8,795 nt of DNA from Flavobacteriales bacterium (GTDB lineage Bacteria > Bacteroidota > Bacteroidia > Flavobacteriales > Weeksellaceae). The position numbers and the translations under genes are program-made. The first letter of the stretch is position 1, and each line of letters opens with the position of its first letter. The stretch lies in NCBI GenBank assembly GCA_900770875.1, contig CAAGLV010000027.1, positions 1-8,795 on the forward strand, written 5' to 3'. A model generated the notes under the pieces. It saw only the letters and a program-made list of their open reading frames with translations, did not search any database and was not told where the DNA came from. Below are positions 7,578-8,795 of this stretch, one piece after another.

Positions 7578-8018
7578 ATGAAGTATTTTTATAGTTTTTT
7601 TATATTTCTTTTTGCACAATGTGCCTTTGCACAAACAGATGTGAAAGTTGTGGTTAAAAATATAAAAAAGTTTGAAGGTAATTTATCAATCGAATTTTAT
7701 CGAAATATTGAAAATTACACAAAAGGACAAAATGCATTTAAAAAAATGTATGTGCCAATTAAAGATTTGGATCAATATGAAACTGTTTTTAAAAATGTAG
7801 ATGAAACCTATTATGCAGTTAAGGTTTTTGTTGATACAAATGCAAATAAAAAATTAGACCGTAATTTAATAGGGGTTAGACAAGAACCTTATGGTTATTC
7901 TGGAGAAACAGATCCAATGCTAAGAGAACCAACTTTTGATGAAGCGAAAGTATTAACATCAAAGAAAGATAATATAATAATAATAGTCTTAAAAAATAAT
8001 AAAGGTGATAACGACTAG
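7578..8018 (+). CDS. DUF2141-family exported protein
   Basis: Protein of 146 aa, the usual size for DUF2141 (PF09912), a family of unknown function common in Bacteroidota and Proteobacteria. Residues 1-18 are a signal peptide (Lys2, aromatic hydrophobic core, cleavage expected after AFA before Gln19), so it should be periplasmic or outside the cell. The mature part is mostly beta-strand-like. Family hallmarks are visible: a KFEGNLSIEFY strand near the start, YYAVKVFVDTNANKKLD (79-94) matching the conserved 'YA(v)xxxxDxNxNxxLD' stretch, and GVRQEPYGYSG (99-109) matching the 'GxPxExYGFS' stretch. Asp86, Asn88, Asn90 and Asp94 have spacing that resembles a calcium-binding loop, though calcium binding is only a guess. 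It starts at ATG 7578 after an A+T-rich leader, is transcribed divergently from comEC, and its stop codon sits in the centre of a 30-bp palindrome. The family call is confident; the function is unknown. Confidence 0.9.
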   Translation: MKYFYSFFIFLFAQCAFAQTDVKVVVKNIKKFEGNLSIEFYRNIENYTKGQNAFKKMYVPIKDLDQYETVFKNVDETYYAVKVFVDTNANKKLDRNLIGVRQEPYGYSGETDPMLREPTFDEAKVLTSKKDNIIIIVLKNNKGDND

Positions 8019-8031
8019 TCGTTATCACCTT
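8002..8031. terminator. Perfect 30-bp palindrome, bidirectional terminator between DUF2141 gene and lpxB
   Basis: The left arm AAGGTGATAACGACT (8002-8016) is followed directly by its exact reverse complement (8017-8031), so the transcript can fold into a long hairpin with a CTAG tip. It lies between two convergent genes. For lpxB transcripts (minus strand) the hairpin is followed by a T-rich run, TTATTATTTTTT, read from 8002 down to 7991, which is a textbook intrinsic terminator. For the plus-strand gene the following bases are AACCTTTTAAC, a much poorer T tract. The stop TAG of the DUF2141 gene (8016-8018) is at the dyad centre, so the left arm is coding sequence. Confidence 0.85.
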
Positions 8032-8061
8032 AACCTTTTAACAAAAGATGTAAAAGGGTAA
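8030..8061. terminator. Second, weaker hairpin overlapping the edge of the palindrome
   Basis: TTAACCTTTTA (8030-8040) pairs with TAAAAGGGTAA (8051-8061) with one A-G mismatch and a 10-base loop. It shares its first two bases with the preceding 30-bp palindrome, so the two hairpins compete slightly. It could assist the end of the plus-strand transcript, which lacks a good T tract after the first hairpin. The stem is largely A-T and no clear T run follows, so the role is tentative. Confidence 0.35.
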
Positions 8062-8121
8062 TGCTTATTACTTAAGTGATTGGTTTGTATAAACTTAGTG
8101 ATAATTTATGGTTTAAAAAAA

Positions 8122-8795
8122 TTATTTCATTAAATCTTTTACAATTAAATCTGCTGTTCGCTTCGAAGCACCTACACCACCAAGTTTAGTATAAAGTTCA
8201 TCATAAGCTTTTAAGATTTCATTACGTTTAGAAGTATTTAAAATTAGATTTAATTCATGCTTAATATTCTCATAAGTTAAATCATACTGAATTAATTCTT
8301 TTACGACTTCTTGATCCATAATTAAGTTAACTAAAGATATAAAGCGGATATTCTTAACGACACGTTTACCAATTTCGTAAGAAAGTGCATTTCCTTTATA
8401 ACAAACAACTTCTGGAACTCTTAATAAAGCAGTTTCTAAAGTAGCCGTACCCGATGTAACTAAAGCTGCATAGGACATACGTAATAAATCATAGGTTCTA
8501 TTTTCTACAATTTTTAAATGTTCTCCAGCGATCGCTTTGTAATTTTCAATGGGTTGTGATGGGGCTCCTGCAACGACAAATTGATAATCAGGAAAATCTT
8601 TTTCTACAGAAAGCATTAAAGGTAATTTTACTTTAATCTCTTGTGTTCGACTTCCTGGTAAAACGGCGATAATAGGTCGATCATCTAAACCATATTTTTG
8701 TTTGATTTCTTCTTCGTTTACCGGAGGTAAATTATTTAATGAATCTAATAATGGATTGCCTACAAAATCTACTTTATAATCATAACGTTGATAAA
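8122..8795 (-). CDS. lpxB: Lipid-A-disaccharide synthase, C-terminal portion (start beyond window)
   Basis: Glycosyltransferase family 19 enzyme of the cytoplasmic face of the inner membrane; it joins UDP-2,3-diacylglucosamine to lipid X to form the lipid A disaccharide 1-phosphate. About 224 codons are present and the frame stays open to the right edge of the window, so the N-terminal roughly 150 residues are missing (the family is about 370-380 aa). Family motifs seen from the edge inward are DFVGNPLLDS (equivalent to the VGHPL region), VLPGSRTQEI (the nucleotide-binding PGSR motif), FVVAGAPSQ, then TSGTATLETALLRVPEVVCYK, matching the conserved SGTAxLE stretch. The Met at 8616 is internal, because the clearly conserved PGSR and GNPL motifs lie upstream of it. 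It converges on the DUF2141 gene across a 103-base spacer with a strong terminator for lpxB. Identification is secure. Confidence 0.95.
   Translation of the reverse strand, partial: YQRYDYKVDFVGNPLLDSLNNLPPVNEEEIKQKYGLDDRPIIAVLPGSRTQEIKVKLPLMLSVEKDFPDYQFVVAGAPSQPIENYKAIAGEHLKIVENRTYDLLRMSYAALVTSGTATLETALLRVPEVVCYKGNALSYEIGKRVVKNIRFISLVNLIMDQEVVKELIQYDLTYENIKHELNLILNTSKRNEILKAYDELYTKLGGVGASKRTADLIVKDLMK

Noticed and set aside
8614..8616. Met at 8616 as the start of the minus-strand lpxB gene
   Set aside because: The same frame stays open to the window edge and encodes the conserved PGSR and GNPL motifs upstream of this Met, so it is an internal codon.

Overview
The window looks like chromosomal DNA from a member of the Bacteroidota, most likely order Flavobacteriales. 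This rests on the very A+T-rich composition, start codons without Shine-Dalgarno sequences and with A-rich leaders, signal peptides ending in FSQ or AFAQ, and protein families typical of that group (DUF2141, short ComEC, tandem POT transporters). A genus cannot be fixed from the sequence; a Weeksellaceae-like organism is plausible.

Layout. Positions 64-5509 (+) form a tight cluster of three consecutive proton-dependent oligopeptide transporter (POT/PTR2) genes followed by a secreted thioredoxin-fold gene, with gaps of 6, 36 and 10 bases. The thioredoxin gene converges on, and overlaps by 11 bases, a comEC/rec2-type competence gene on the minus strand (5499-7502). A 75-base A+T-only-like divergent spacer carrying a perfect 13-bp inverted repeat separates comEC from a plus-strand DUF2141 gene (7578-8018). 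That gene ends inside a perfect 30-bp palindrome. Past it lies the convergent 3' end of lpxB (8122 to beyond 8795, minus), whose start is outside the window.

How the genes work together. The three POTs should import di- and tripeptides across the inner membrane with protons, suiting an organism that feeds on protein. They are not simple copies. The first looks like a standard 14-helix POT. The second lacks the two linker helices, has Asn in place of the usual substrate-site Glu of TM7, and carries a large periplasmic insert containing a degenerate internal repeat. The third has two extra predicted helices between TM7 and TM8. The division of labour suggests three substrate ranges. The downstream thioredoxin-like protein is probably exported and may act on periplasmic disulfides. 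ComEC would be the DNA-uptake channel, but its C-terminal metallo-beta-lactamase-like domain has lost the metal-binding motif. lpxB is lipid A biosynthesis housekeeping.

No mobile element, CRISPR array, tRNA or rRNA was seen. The most unusual content is the structural divergence of the second and third transporters, plus the symmetrical DNA elements at the gene junctions.
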